Assembly (NCBI RefSeq): GCF_900167045.1 | Contig: NZ_FUXJ01000005.1 | Span: 228,050-292,049 of the forward strand | DNA length: 64,000 nt | Direction of reading: 5' to 3' | Source of the DNA: Legionella maceachernii | Lineage (GTDB): Bacteria > Pseudomonadota > Gammaproteobacteria > Legionellales > Legionellaceae | Shown: positions 63,748 through 64,000 of the stretch, one piece after another | Position numbering within the stretch: the stretch's first letter is position 1 | Layout: each line of letters begins with the position of its first letter | Made by a program: the position numbers and the translations under genes | The notes under the pieces: model-generated | What the model was told of the DNA's origin: nothing | The model's input: only the letters and a program-made list of their open reading frames with translations | Database searches by the model: none

Positions 63748-64000
63748 TCATTGGCAAATTTCTTCATACAGGTCACGCCATTCAGGGTTTAGTTTCTCTA
63801 TTAAATTTATTTTCCATTGTCTTGGCCAATTTTTGAAACGTTTTTCACGTCGTGCTGCTTCAACGTATAATTCATGTGCTTCATAATAGACCAGCATATG
63901 TACGTTATACTGAGCAGTGAAACCAGGAATGACTTTATTTTTGTGTTCCCAAGTTCGTTTAATGATGTCTGACGTAGAGCCTACGTAAAGAGTACCATTA
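63748..64000 (-). CDS. GIY-YIG endonuclease domain protein (5' end outside window)
   Basis: Reading the reverse strand from the window edge gives NGTLYVGSTSDIIKRTWEHK, YNVHMLVYYEAHELYVEAARRE, and KNWPRQWKINLIEKLNPEW, then a stop at 63748. This is the UPF0213-type GIY-YIG family of small nucleases. The YVG half of the motif, the arginine in IIKRTWEHK and the glutamate of ARREKRF are present. The first part of the motif (GIY) lies outside the window. Its biological role is not known. Confidence 0.88.
   Translation of the reverse strand, partial: NGTLYVGSTSDIIKRTWEHKNKVIPGFTAQYNVHMLVYYEAHELYVEAARREKRFKNWPRQWKINLIEKLNPEWRDLYEEICQ

Noticed and set aside
1..64000. CRISPR arrays, tRNA or rRNA genes, prophage
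   Set aside because: No regularly spaced repeats, cloverleaf-like segments in the gaps or phage structural genes were seen on either strand.

Overview
The window is AT-rich gammaproteobacterial DNA, almost certainly from Legionella or a close Legionellaceae relative. The housekeeping genes are gammaproteobacterial. They are interleaved with gene types typical of Legionella: a DotI/IcmL-like protein, ankyrin, Sel1 and leucine-rich-repeat proteins, a patatin-like phospholipase, an Lsp-type type II secretion operon, and several large orphan proteins that are candidate Dot/Icm substrates. No rRNA, tRNA, CRISPR array, prophage or complete insertion sequence was seen.

Layout. 1-5.9 kb: end of gyrA, then serC, aroA, cmk and rpsA, a compact supraoperon with overlapping start and stop codons, closed by a strong terminator. 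6-12.6 kb: lapA/lapB (control of LPS synthesis), a DegT aminotransferase, pyrF, a family-4 uracil-DNA glycosylase, an orphan pseudopilin, a DUF1543 protein, an IcmL-like protein and an orphan solute-binding protein. 12.9-19.1 kb: an ankyrin-repeat protein, ubiC and ubiA (ubiquinone), and a reverse-strand nucleoside-salvage operon cdd-punA-deoC. 19.2-25.5 kb: a 164-bp hairpin element, a 1715-residue unknown protein and a multi-spanning membrane protein. 25.8-30.7 kb, reverse strand: phoH-ybeY-corC-cpxR-cpxA and a lone receiver-domain protein. 31-36 kb: rnm-yciO-trpS-scpA-scpB-rluB. 36-41 kb: two tandem paralogues with a cyclin-box-like segment, and a Sel1-repeat protein. 41-47 kb: type II secretion genes gspGHIJK and gspF, separated by an SGNH hydrolase and a small helical protein. 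47-54.5 kb: glnA, a patatin-like phospholipase with a small downstream gene, a bestrophin-like channel, and htpG behind a heat-shock-type promoter. 54.5-64 kb: fis, lpxB with an oxidoreductase, rnhB, the rsfS-rlmH-mrdA-mrdB cluster, a leucine-rich-repeat protein, a membrane protein and a truncated GIY-YIG nuclease.

How the parts fit. Envelope functions recur: LapA/LapB, LpxB, MrdA/MrdB, the CpxRA stress regulator and type II secretion. Candidate secreted or host-directed proteins sit between these blocks as single genes or pairs. The most unusual features are a GC-rich palindromic element lodged in frame inside ubiC, with relatives at two other places; a MITE-like 164-bp hairpin; three copies of a GGTTGGGC-type hairpin; and the tandem cyclin-like paralogues. 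All assignments come from reading the sequence and from knowledge of the families; no database search was run.
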